This document shows, one piece after another, positions 28,665 to 40,600 of a DNA stretch of 64,000 nt. The notes under the pieces are model-generated. The model saw nothing but the letters and a program-made list of their open reading frames with translations. It made no database searches and was not told the origin of the DNA. The translations under genes and the position numbers were made by a program. The DNA comes from Euglena gracilis (lineage: Eukaryota > Euglenida > Euglenophyceae > Euglenales), in NCBI GenBank assembly GCA_039621445.1, contig CP154957.1, forward strand, positions 5,264,504 to 5,328,503. The letters run 5' to 3'. The first letter of the stretch is position 1, and each line of letters opens with the position of its first letter.

Positions 28665-31600
28665 CTGCGGCACAAGAGCGAGGGTGAACGTAATTTTTTT
28701 TAAAAAATTACGCTTTTTAAAAATTCTCAAATAAATAAAATTTTAATAAACTTAAATAAACACCAAATCTCACGCTTGTTAATGTTTGAGAAAGAACACA
28801 GAAATTCCGAATGGATGTGATGGGTGTCCCCTGGTCCAACTCAGAAACAAACATAATTGATGAACACTGTAGGGTTCCTTGAGGTTTGCTTGACGATTGT
28901 GTTCAGAGATGTTCATTTCCGAATTTCCCCCAAACTGAGTTTTTGACCCTCCTAGAAATGTGTCCTCCAATTTGCAGAGTAAACTTCCCTTGCACTTTGC
29001 AGAGTAAAGCAAAATTCGAGGACTGTTCCGTTGACACTGTGACAACCACACAACATGCCAACAGAGCTGGGCGTCAGTGAAAAAATGCTAACTAATGTGC
29101 TTTGACTTGAACGGGGGGGGGGGTTTGAAGGAGGCGAAGACACAACCAAATAATGTACACACCTCGTTGTCAGCCACACTCAAGATCACCGTGTCTCCCT
29201 CACCAATCACGTCCTCTTCGTGGGCAGCTGCCAACTTGCTGACAACCTGCCGTCCCACTTCATGCTGGATGGACCGGACCCCAAACCTTAAATCATATGC
29301 CTTGATGAGAAACTGCTCCAGGTCAACACCAGGCACTATTTTTTTAAAAGCGCCTTAAAAACCTTAAAAAACCTAACCCCCCCCCTAACTGGAAGTAAAA
29401 AAACTTCGACAAAATCTCTCCTGAAATTGTGATTTTTGGCAGATTTGGGAGCAATTTTTACCAAAAACGTGTGAAAATTGCTCCTTCGCCCGAAAAATGA
29501 AATTTTGGACCCCCAAGGGTGGGTGTATTTGTGATTTTGGACCGAAAAAGTGACTACTGGATCCCGCCAAGAAGTTGATTCTCCAACCGAATATAAATAT
29601 AAACCCCCCCGTGGGGTCTTGAAATTTCCGCCCAAATATAAAACCGGGGGGTTTTGTATTTGGGGGGGTTATTTAAAAAAATTTGACCAAAATGCCTTGA
29701 CGTAAAAAAACTTTAAAACATTGGTCCTGGAAAATTTTTTAAATCTCGAAGCAAAAAACAAATCGCGAAATCTCGGCAAAATCAGGCCAACTCCAAGAAA
29801 AAAGTGCTTTCTGCCATCGCTGGAACATTGGTTATCCACCCAAAACTGGGGGAAAAAAAAGGTTTGATTTTCACCCTGGACCGACGTTGGTTCGATGCCC
29901 AGATGGCTCTTTGACCACTAGTGGAAAACGGACGCCTAAAAATACTTCAAAATTTCAAATGCCTTAACCAAACAAATTTGAGAATTCTCCCCCATAAAAA
30001 ATAATGCCTGGTCAATACCCCACTCCAGGGTCATGTTGTGCCGCTTCTTGGCAATCTCCGCCCATTTTTCCACCTGAGGAACGTGACACAGCTTGGCACG
30101 GGTATTTGGACTGCCACTTCGATTTCAGTAATTGGATTTTATCATTGTTCCAAAAAAAATACTTCAGTGCTCCATGTGTGCCAGTTGCTCCAGAATGTGA
30201 CTTTATGTGTTTCTCTGTCTCAAATTATTCCCAAAATCAGATTTGTGTGTTTGATGGGGGATTTCTCACCCCACAAAAACCCCATTCTCCAGCAATCTGC
30301 CCCATAAGGGGTCAGCATGATGGAAATATCACGTTTGAGCATTGCTTGCAATCAAAGCAAAAATCTGGAAAACTGACAAAATCTGATAAAATGGGGGGAA
30401 TTAAGCTTTTAAAAAAAAAGGTCAGCAGGTCAGAGCCTAAATCTCGTATGCCCTCCTTATATTGAACCCATTAAATGAAGGTCTGGACCATACCATTGCT
30501 TTCCGACCCCAAACCAAAAACCAGACAGTGACTTGTTAAAACCACTCACCCACTTCCCAACCCCCCCCCCCCCCCCCCGGGGAAAATCGGTCACTTTGGC
30601 CATTCGGCCAAAAATGCTCAAAATCAAAAGATTTCTGCCAAACCCACAAAAATTCCTAACCCTCCAAATGGAAAAAATTTTCCTCCAGCACTGCTCGCCG
30701 AGCTGGAAATGAGGGTTTTGATGGGTTCTTTTTGGCTGATTTTGTTCCAAAAAAATCCCAAACAAGACTAAAAATGGGCATTTTCGGTCATTTTGCGGGT
30801 CCCAAAATTTTTTTTGGGCACTTTGCAGCATGGTAAATGTCAAATTACACCAATTGACACATGGCGCGAAGCGCCGAAGGAAAATTTTTAATGTTCTTGG
30901 GAACCTGAAAAATGATGCTTTTTTCGGGCCCGGGTCGGTCAAGGAAAAATCCAAAAATAAGACCCCCCCAAAATAAGACCCAACGGACCCAAAAAAGACC
31001 TGGGGCTTTTTTGGGGGGGGGTCATGTCTGAACCTTATGTGCCAGGAAACGGTGGTTCTGGGGGAAGGGGGGCTGGATTGCAGCCAGTCCAAATTTGGCT
31101 AGTGGGAATTATAGACCCCCCCCCAGTGAGGGGGTCCACTAGCAGGGCTGGCTAATGGAAAAATGTTCTCCAGTGACCACTTTTTGCACTTCAAAAATCT
31201 GAATTTTTCTTGAAATTTCACCATTTTTGTGTATGAAATAGGGTTTTTTGCTAATTTTTCAGGGAAAAAATTCACCGTCCCCGGCGCTTTGCGCCGTCAA
31301 GGGGGGTCTTATTTTTGGGGGGGTCTTATTTTGGGATTTTTGCTCGATCGGCCCAGGGGGAATCTTATTTTTGGGGTGGGTCTCATTTTTTGGGGGGGGG
31401 TTATTCCCTGCATCGGAGCACTTTCGTGAGTGATATTTCGAGATGACGTGTGAAGGGCTCGAACAAATCCTAAAGGGGTGAGAATTGATTTTAGGTAACT
31501 CTTACGCCCAAAAAAAGCCGCCTTAGGTGCCAAGGACCATGGGCACCTGGTGGCTGGGTAGCAGAGCCACCATTTCCTGGCTTCCGGATGCATTTCGCAT

Positions 31601-34600
31601 TTCTTCCCGCATGTTTTTCGCCTTTTTTAGCGCAATTTTTTTTATTTTTTGGCACATTTTTTTGTGATTTTCCAATTTTTCGCAATTTTTTGAAAATTTG
31701 AAAACTGACATTTTTTTTAAAACTTTTTAAACTTTTTTTTTAAAACTGACATTTCCCTCGCGATTCTATGATATTTGTAACCTTGGTGCCATTTTTGCAT
31801 GTTTTTGGGCAATTTTTGCATTTTTGTGTGTTGTTTTGAGTCTTTTCTCTCAGAGTTTGAATTTTTTTGCGTATTTTTTCGAGGCCAGCCTGGCATATTC
31901 CACCCATACAATTGCTTACCGACCCCGGGGGGGGGGGGGGGGGGGGTCACTCCACTTTTTTAAAAACCAGTCAGTCACTCATTTTCAAAAAATCAGCCAG
32001 TCAGTACCCCCCCGGGGGGGGGTCGGCCACTCAGAAAAACGGCCACTTTCCAGTCAATTTAGGCCATTTTAGGCCCAAAAAAATTTTCTGGCGCCTTCGG
32101 CGCCGGGGTCACTCACGCCACTTTTGCCCACTCCTGGCCGACTCCCCCCCCCCCGGGGGGGGAGGGGTCCGGCCGGGGGGGGGGAGGGGTCCGGGCCAAA
32201 AACCAGTCAGTCACTCTGAAAAAACCAGTCACCCACCCCCCCCCCCCGGGGGGGGGGGGTGGGGTAGGTCAGTGCTTAAGCAATTGCCTGATTCCACCCC
32301 CTGGTGATAAAGCGACAGGCATTTTGTCAGCGCTATTCGGGGTTGAGAAATAACTCAAAAAAAACACCAGACAATACCTCCCTCAAACAATGCCCACAAA
32401 AATGCTTTTCCCTTCTGGGGGCCAGCCAGGGAGGGTATTAAATGAGCGTCAGCCCTCCCCCCCTTCAGACCGAGGGAGGTCCGGAACCCTGGGGAACCGA
32501 AATTTTTCTTCGACGAAAAAGCGCCTAAGAACATGAAATTTTTGGTGTTTGCTTTGGTCGAGTATTCATAAAACAAAGTGTGTGAAAACGTGCTTTTTGA
32601 GCCTTTTTTCAAGGTCCAAATATTTTTTGTGGAGGAGGAGGGGGGTCCGACCAGAGAGAAATGCAGCCCCCAACAGTGCCCCACAGTATTGTGGGTGACC
32701 CCCCCCCAACTATCACCCCCCACCCCACCCCACATTTTTGCCCAGAACAACATCCCTTTATTAGCAGCAATTTGGCCAAAGGCAGCATGTGTGCAGACGT
32801 CCCCACAAAGCAGATATTTTGAAACATGACTAAAAGTCTGAACGTAATATCAACACTCAAGCACCAGAGTGGAATATGTCGAGCCTCAGAAAAAATGTGG
32901 AAAAAAGTGCAAAATATCGGAGAAATGGCGCAAAAAATCGTAAAAATGCAAAAAAAAAACTACCTAAGAATTTAAGCAATGCCTCCAAATTCAAAAAAAT
33001 CATTTGGATGAGAATGAGGAAAAGTCTTTTTCAAAAAATATGCAAAAATTTTCAAAACACAAAAAAATAAAAATGGGCAAAAAAAGAATGCACCCCCCCC
33101 GCTGCCCGCCACCCGCCACTGTCACCCTACATTTACACCCCACACTGTCACCCCACACTCCCCTCCCACACCCCCGCACCCATTCCCACCCCACACTTGC
33201 CCCCACGCTCCCCCCACATGAAATAATGCTGATGGTCTGGACCCCCTCCTCCCCGAGGGCCGAGGGGGGGGTTGGACCCAGGGTGGTCCTTGATGGAAAA
33301 AAACTTTCCGTCCCAGCACATTCAATGAAAAATCCATAGGAAAAATGGATGAAAAAAAATGGCCATATTTTGGCAAAAACGGGTCGATTTCAGGAGAAAA
33401 AGTGTTTTCTCTGGACCCCCCCTTAGGGGTGGGGAGGGTTCGGCTGGACCCGGTGGGTACCCAAGCAATGCCCCAAAAAGCATAAAGCTGGGTTCATACA
33501 TCTCTTTAAGGACCCCGGGGGGGGGTTGCTGGGCTAGGGCTAGAAATTTGGGCTGGCTAGAAATTTGGGCTGGCTAGCCCGCCCCCCCCCCCGGGGGGGG
33601 CTGGACCCCGGCTGGACCCGAACCGGGGCGAGCTGGACTGAAATCGGAAAAATGCCCAAAAATGACCTGCAGAACACAGTTTTGAAAAAATGATGCATCT
33701 GAAACCCCCCAAAAATGCCCCAAACGCCCCCCAAACCCCATTTTTGGCCACTTTTGAACACAGTTTTTCAAAAAAATTTCGGCGCTTTGCGCCGAAAAAT
33801 TTTGGGCAGGGCCCCCAAAAAGGGGCTGGCTAGCTGGGCTAGCAGCACCCCCCCCCCTGGGGGGGTGCTGCTGCGGCTGGGCTGGGCCCAAATCGGGCCG
33901 CCCCCCCCCCCCCGGGGGTTCGCAAAACCTTAGAGAGATGTATGGCTGGGTTGGCATTATTAGCCAAAATATTGAGGTGAAAATCCAAAAGCCACCCATT
34001 CCATTTTTAGCCGATTCTGGCCCCTTTTTTAAAAAATTTTCCGCTTTGCGCCGAAAATTTATTTGGTCCAGCCTGGCTTTGCCGGTCTGGCAGGAACTTT
34101 ATTTCAGTGGACCCGGGGGGGGGGGTCCGCAGTCTGGCTGGCAGGTGCTGGCTGGCTGGACCCTGGGGGAGGGGTAAAATCCCGTCTGGCTCAACAAAAC
34201 CCCTGAAAGAAAATTTTTTTGAGAAAAGGAAATAGACCAGATCCACACCTCCTTTCTGGCAAGCAGAAGTCGCTGTTCCAGGGTAAATGGAAGGAAGAAC
34301 AAGATTTCATTGATACGACCAATGAATTCGTCACGTCGGAAAGCATGTTTCAGGATGGGCATGATGACCTTTTGGGCGAAATCGGGTCCAATGAGGGGTC
34401 TGCATTGTACCATTGCTTACCCGAAGGGGAAAGAACAAAAAAATCGAAGACCAACAAGAACCAAGAGAAGAAAAGAAAGAGAGAAGAGCAATCAAATTGA
34501 ACAGTTGTTGAGACTTGTGAGGCTCAAATGCTATTATCCACTTCTGGAGCCGTCCATAGAAAAAGATCAGGGTAAGCCGAGCCAAGCAATGGTAGAGTCC

Positions 34601-37600
34601 ACATTCACTTTCCACTTCTCCCCGTTTGGCCATCTCTGCCCTAAATGAAGAATATTGGGATCAGCAGGATATGCCAATATGCCAATTGCCCCCCCCCCCC
34701 CGGATCGGTCCAGAAAATTGTCGGTCACTGGACATGCCGACCAGGCTGCTTTTTTACCACCGGCAGGGGAGTGGGGGTCCAGAGTGCCTTGAGGTGCCTG
34801 CCCAGGCAGGCACTACCCCCCGGGGGCCCCCTTAGATGCACTTTGGCTTCTGTCTGGTTTAAGGCCTGGCGCTGCATTCCGCTTCTGGCCCTTTCTTCGG
34901 AGCAACTCCCAATAATTGTCCCACCCCATATTCACTGGGACTTCAAACTTTCGTTTTGTGTTTTCCTTGCCCTTCCCCTCCCCCTTGGGTTTTCGGCTCC
35001 CCTTTCTGGCTGCTGCTGCTGCTGCTGCTTCTGTTGCTGCTCGATTTCGTTCCCAAGAGGTGCTCGGGGTGGTAAGGGGCCTACTCCTCCACTGCGTGCC
35101 GGCGGGTACCGGTGTCACCTGCAGTGGGCCCTTTTTACCACCACAGCCCGCCGGGTCCCCCTGGGAAGGAAATGCTTTCCGCTGCTGCTTGCTGGGCTGC
35201 TGCTGTTGCTGCTGCTTCCCCGACCCTTTGGACCCACCCTGGGCTCTTTGCTCTTGGTGTGGTTCCCAGTTGTTGTGTTGCTGTCTCCCGTTGCTGTTCT
35301 CAATGGGATGGGCATACGGGCAGGAGGTGGTCCTCCACCAGCATCCCATCCCATACTTGCACATGCGCTGTTCCCCCGTCGGTCTGCCCTCCCCATGGGG
35401 AGCCCCCCTCTGTGGGCTGCACTTTTTGGGTGTACCCCCACCAGTTGGCTGGGTGCTGGTACGGACAGTATGGGTATAGACACCGCTGTCCAAACCAGCA
35501 CACCTTGCCATTGCTGGGGGTGTTGGTGTTGGTGTGAGTGTGTCCACCTTTGGTGTGGTTACCTCCAAACTGCGGTGGCAAAATCAAGCTTGCGCTGTCA
35601 CGACGCGACCGCGTGCGAGGCGGGTGGTTGGGAGTGTGTGTAGAAGTTGATTTTCCGGTGCCTCGGACTCTGGTCCAGCCTTTGGCATTGTTTGCTTTGT
35701 TTTGCTGAACGGGTTGGTGCCATTTCTGGTGGGGCTGGCTGCCTCCAGGAGCTTGTTGGGCTCTTGGTGCATGCCCCGGCTCTCGCCTTTTTTGTCCCCA
35801 GGGACCCCCTTTGGCTGTGACTGGAGGACCAGGGTTTTTGGCCTCGCCCATCCGCTCCCCTTCCTTCCAGTCGTGGCTCTCCTCTTCTGCTGCCATTTCT
35901 GTGTCCCCATCAGAAGAGAACCTCTCTTTTCCTGACGCCCTCGCCTGGCGCCTCTGTTCTCTGTGCTCTGTTTGTTCGCTCTGGTACCATTGAGGTTGGG
36001 TCCTGGTGCGTGTGCTCCGCCTGGGCTTGCTCTCCAGCAGTACCTCGGTTTCTGCCCGTGCCAAACCGACATGCTGCCACTCGGCCTCCTCCTCCAGCTG
36101 TATGCGCAACACGCCCTCCTCTCCCAAACCACAGTGGCGTTGCAGTTCTTCTTCTACTTGCAAGATGTTTAGCTGCCCGCCTCCGGCAACCCAACACCAG
36201 CCGGTCGGACGCCTCCCTGTGCTGGTAATTTTCGTACCACGCTTCTCTGTCATCCACCCAATCCTTCGCATCTCCCAGCTTCTGAAAAGCCTCTTTGCTT
36301 TTTGGGTGGGTACATTTATCCGGGTGCATCAGAAGGCTGATCCTCTTGTAGACTGCCGTGCAATCCTGGCTGGGTGTGCTTTCCTGGACCCCCAAGACTT
36401 GCCATGGAGTTGCTGCACTCAACACTCGTGTCACAGCTTCGCTCTGTTCAGGGGGGCAAAAATCGGCTGCAAAACTCATCAACATCTCCACGTCGTCATC
36501 AATGAAAACACTGCCCTGGCGACTCGCATCAACTTTCTCCCTCCTGATCTTTGCTCTGCGCTTCTGCGCAGCTTTCTGGTAAGCTTCGGCTTTGTTCTCA
36601 GCCCTGGTTGGCACCACAAGCAGCGGTTTCCTCACCTTCCAGTGGGTTGTGTGGTGGCTCCTCTCTGGTTCCGGGCTTCCATCCATCAGGATCGCGTCAT
36701 AGTGTCCCCTGTTTTGGTGGAACACCACCCGCCTGAGGGGACCCGTGGATCCATATTGCGTACACTCTTGCCAATGGTCACCATGGTCCAGAAACACCCG
36801 CAGTCTGAATTTCAAGACAGAAGGCAACAAAGCCAGCTCCGGTTCTTCAGCCCAATGGATATGGCTGACCACTGAAGCCAGATATCCCTCCTTGTCCCAG
36901 CCCAGGGTTGTCAGGATCTGTCCCACAGACATTCCCAAACCAGGGATCTCCGTATCCCATTCCTCCCTGACATAAGCTGCCACTTTGCGGCGCAGTTCCA
37001 ATGCCACGGTGCCCTCGTTAGACATGGCGGCGCAATGGAACAGACACGACCCATCCGGGGCTGCTAACCACAGGGTTGCTTGGTTTTTCCTGACTACTTC
37101 CCCGTTGTGCCCACAGCAACGTTGGCATGCCGGGTGCTGGTGGACTGGGACCTTGTGCTGGAATGGGCACCCAACGTCTCGGTACACACACCCGCTTCCA
37201 AACCGGCAGAGTTTCTTTGCAAATGGTGCAGCTTTGCTGTGCTCCGTGCCCTCCTTCTGCACTTGCAGCCTGACCACACGAGTCATTTTGCGGAACCACG
37301 AACGCAGCTCTCCCCGCCGAATTTCTTCCGCTTTCCACCAATCAGCAAGGAATTTGCCCCACATGCGGTCCAGTTCATGTCTGAAATAACCCCGACGGGT
37401 GGCTGCCAGGGCAATGCCCCGCACTGCAAATTTGAACATTTGCAACGTAGATCACAGCCTTTGTGCTCTGATGAACTGGCCGGTGAGGACCCCCAAGCGC
37501 TGAGAGTCTGTAACCATTGACCCTGCCCCTGGGTACCTCCTGATTCGGATTGGGTACGTACAATCTCTGAAATGCATCCCGGTGATGAACTTCGTTTCCC

Positions 37601-40600
37601 CCGTGCGTACCAATGGGAGCCACTTGAGGACCATGCCGAGGTACACAAGTTCCCCATCATCAATGAAACGGTAATTATACTCCAGGTCCTCAGGTTTCTT
37701 TGTGGCAGCAAAATCTCTCTCGACAGGGTAGCAGCCCAGGTTGGCAATTTGGGGTGCACACGCCAACCCCATTCCAAACCCTTTCACCTGTTTCAGCAGC
37801 GTGCTTCCCCTCCTGATGTACCCATTGTCAATCACAAACTCCACCATCTCCAACACCCCCTCCTTTGACCAGCTTCCAGAAGCATCCTGTGCTGCTTCCT
37901 CTGGTGTGAGGTGCACCCACCCGTCTTTCCTTGCCCGCAGCTGGTGCCCCTTTTCCAATTTCTTTTCCTCCCATTCCCAAGCCTCACAGATCGCATCCCT
38001 GAGCCTGTCCTTCAACAGCTTCTGGTCGAATGAGGGGCACATTGTTACAAAATCCACTTTGCCGTTGCACCCCGTTTGGCCACATCTGCGGCCTCAAAGC
38101 GCAATGGCTGTGCCACCTCCTCGACCGATTCGACAAACCAGCATGCCTTGGCGAACCCTTTCCTGCGGTTGTGGGCGTCCTTGCTTCGGAGGGAATGCAT
38201 CACTTGTGTGAGCACACCCACCAACTCCTTGCCGGCGCCTGCAATAGACCCCTCTGGCTTTACTTGCTCCTGTCCTTTTCCCTCCTCCTTGTCTTTTCTC
38301 ACACCACTTATCCACCGTAAATTCCTTATATCCGTGGACTGAGGCCCAAGACACACACTGTGTCTCGTGGACTGAGTCCACGAGACACAGTGTGTGTCCC
38401 CGTGGACTGGGACACACACTGTGTCTCGTGGACTGAAAAATAAAAGGTGTTTGCCAGAAATGCGAGGTGTTCTGTTTACACACCTGCTGGAACTCCAACA
38501 GGCGTGTAACAGCTACACGCTCAGCCTTTGCGGTCCCTTTTGGCTTCTCTTCCAACACGTTGGCCAACAACGTACCGTGTATTGGGTCAACAGCAGGGCC
38601 CTTCTGCAAATCGACCAAATACTTTTCCAGTGTAGCAACAAATTCATCTGGTTTCGGGGGTCGGGGCAGCATGCGGTCCACACTGTTTGCGGTCTTCTTC
38701 ATTTTCCGAAAGAAAAAACTGCAAGGACAGGTAGTGGAATGTGGTAAAACTTGTCCACGAGAAACCTTTATGCTCTAAGCCAAAAGTTGCCGAAAGGCCA
38801 AATTATTGGGGGGCACTTGTTGGTCGGACCAGTGGGAATTCTTGATTTTTTCAGTTCACGAGGACACACACTGTGTCTCGTGGACTGGCAGTCCACGAGA
38901 CACAGTGTGTGTCCTCGTGAACTGAAAATTTGACAAAAAATCGCAAAAAAATACGGGGTAGACATTGCGTGGCTAAGTTCCACGAGACACAGTGTGTGTC
39001 TTGGGCCTCTTAGTCAACGGATATAGACAAAAATCGTCCATTGTAACCCGGACACACGGTGTGTCCGGGTGACATGGACGATTTTTGTGTATTGGCAGAT
39101 TTCCAGATTCCATAAATATATGGGATGTGCCTGTTGGGCTGAAGCCCTCTCTTTTCGTGGAAACCCCAATGCCTTTGGGTCAGGGCTTGTGGGTCCTCCT
39201 TGTCCACCTGAAAGGTGTGCCCCTCGTACAGATATTGATCCCGTGCCCCGGGGGAGTGCCTTGGAATGCCTGCCCAGGCAGGCACTCCCCCCCCCCCCCC
39301 CGGGGTGGGGTCGGCACCACCTTAAAAAACAGCCTGATGCTGACCGATACCCGCCTTGAATTTGATTACATGCCGTTATCCAATTGAGTTGATGAGAAAC
39401 CAGAGGGAGTAATGAAATCAGGGGTTGTTATCTTAGGGGCTGACACACTCATGTAAAAAAACAGACATTGACGAGGTTGTGCAGGCACCCTCTGGGTCTG
39501 CTCCTCTCTGCAAAAGCCACCATCCTTTGAAAGGGGTGGGGGGTTATGCAATGCATTGGCCATGGTCGGCCACGGCCAAAACTTGACATGGACAAAAATC
39601 CGCCCGGTGCCAATTTCCACAACTCAAGAAACATGCCCACCCATGCCAGAAGTCTGCAGGGAAGAAAAGGGAGCTGGCCGTTTTTAGCAAGTTCGTTTTA
39701 GTAAGTTGTACCCCCGAAATAACCTGGCGGGGTGCCAGGTTATTTCAACCAACTTTTGGCCCTGCCCCCCCCGGCCAGGTTATGTGGGCCCCTTTTTCAG
39801 TGTCGTAAAAGAATTTGCCGAAAAAATGGGGTGCCAAGTAACTGGAGCCATCTTTTTTTGCCCCTCCCCCCGCCAAATAATTCGGCAACTGCCAGGAGGA
39901 GCCCAAAGGCCCCGCCAGGTTTTTGGGGGGGTTAGACTTCGGATAACCACAGATAACTATGGATAAGAATCGACCCCCCAAGTACGAGCAAGACTTTCGA
40001 AGTCAAAAATGGACCCAAAGACGCCTCAACCAAGGAATTTCTTAAGGACCCCGGGGGGTCCAGCCACGGCTGGGGAAAAAGTACTGGGCTGGACAACTCC
40101 CAGGGGGGTCCAGGGAGGCGGTTTGAACCCGGCTGGGACCCAAAAACAGGCAAAACCGCGAATTCCAGCTGGGGCGCATTTTTTTCACTGAATTTCTGAG
40201 GTGAAAGCCCCAACAAGTACCAAAAATGGCCATTTTTGGCCATTTTTGACGCCTTTTTCAAAAAAATTTCGGCGCCTCAATTTTTTATCTCGGACCAGCC
40301 CGGCTTCCCGGGCTGCAAAAACTATATTACCAGTCGACCCGGACTGGACCACACCTCCAGGCTTCGATATGAGCCAGGGATTGGTGCTCATCCGTCAAAT
40401 CAAACCCCCCCCTGTACCCCAACAACCAAAAGATGCCGAGCAGGGGGGATTCAACTGCTGTTTTGCAATATTGATGCAATTTTGGAAAATTTTAATTTTC
40501 TTTCACAATTGTCATCAGCAACAAAGATTTGAAAAAATGCCGAAAATTGGCCACAAATCAGGGGACCGGGCACTACAGAACTGCCATTTGGCCCCCCTCC

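Larger units (their letters stand above)
34813..38702 (-). mobile_element. Penelope-like retroelement with RT, CCCH fingers, OTU-like protease and J-domain (decayed)
   Basis: Lies in a CLPB intron on the same strand. In order from 38702: an N-terminal domain ([28 protein letters not shown]), a linker, a Penelope-type RT, a CCCH finger, an OTU-type cysteine protease domain, a J-domain, an NPGP motif, and at least two more CCCH fingers. The reading moves among all three frames and crosses one TGA, so this copy is inactive. No GIY-YIG endonuclease is seen, as in the endonuclease-lacking Penelope-like groups that live at telomeres. The N-terminal domain recurs in the subtelomeric genes at 54.5, 59.6 and 63.6 kb. 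Full limits and target duplication were not found. Confidence 0.7.

Noticed and set aside
30457-31092. 211-codon minus-strand ORF
   Set aside because: Covers a palindromic repeat found in both orientations nearby; no domain, Phe/Trp-biased.
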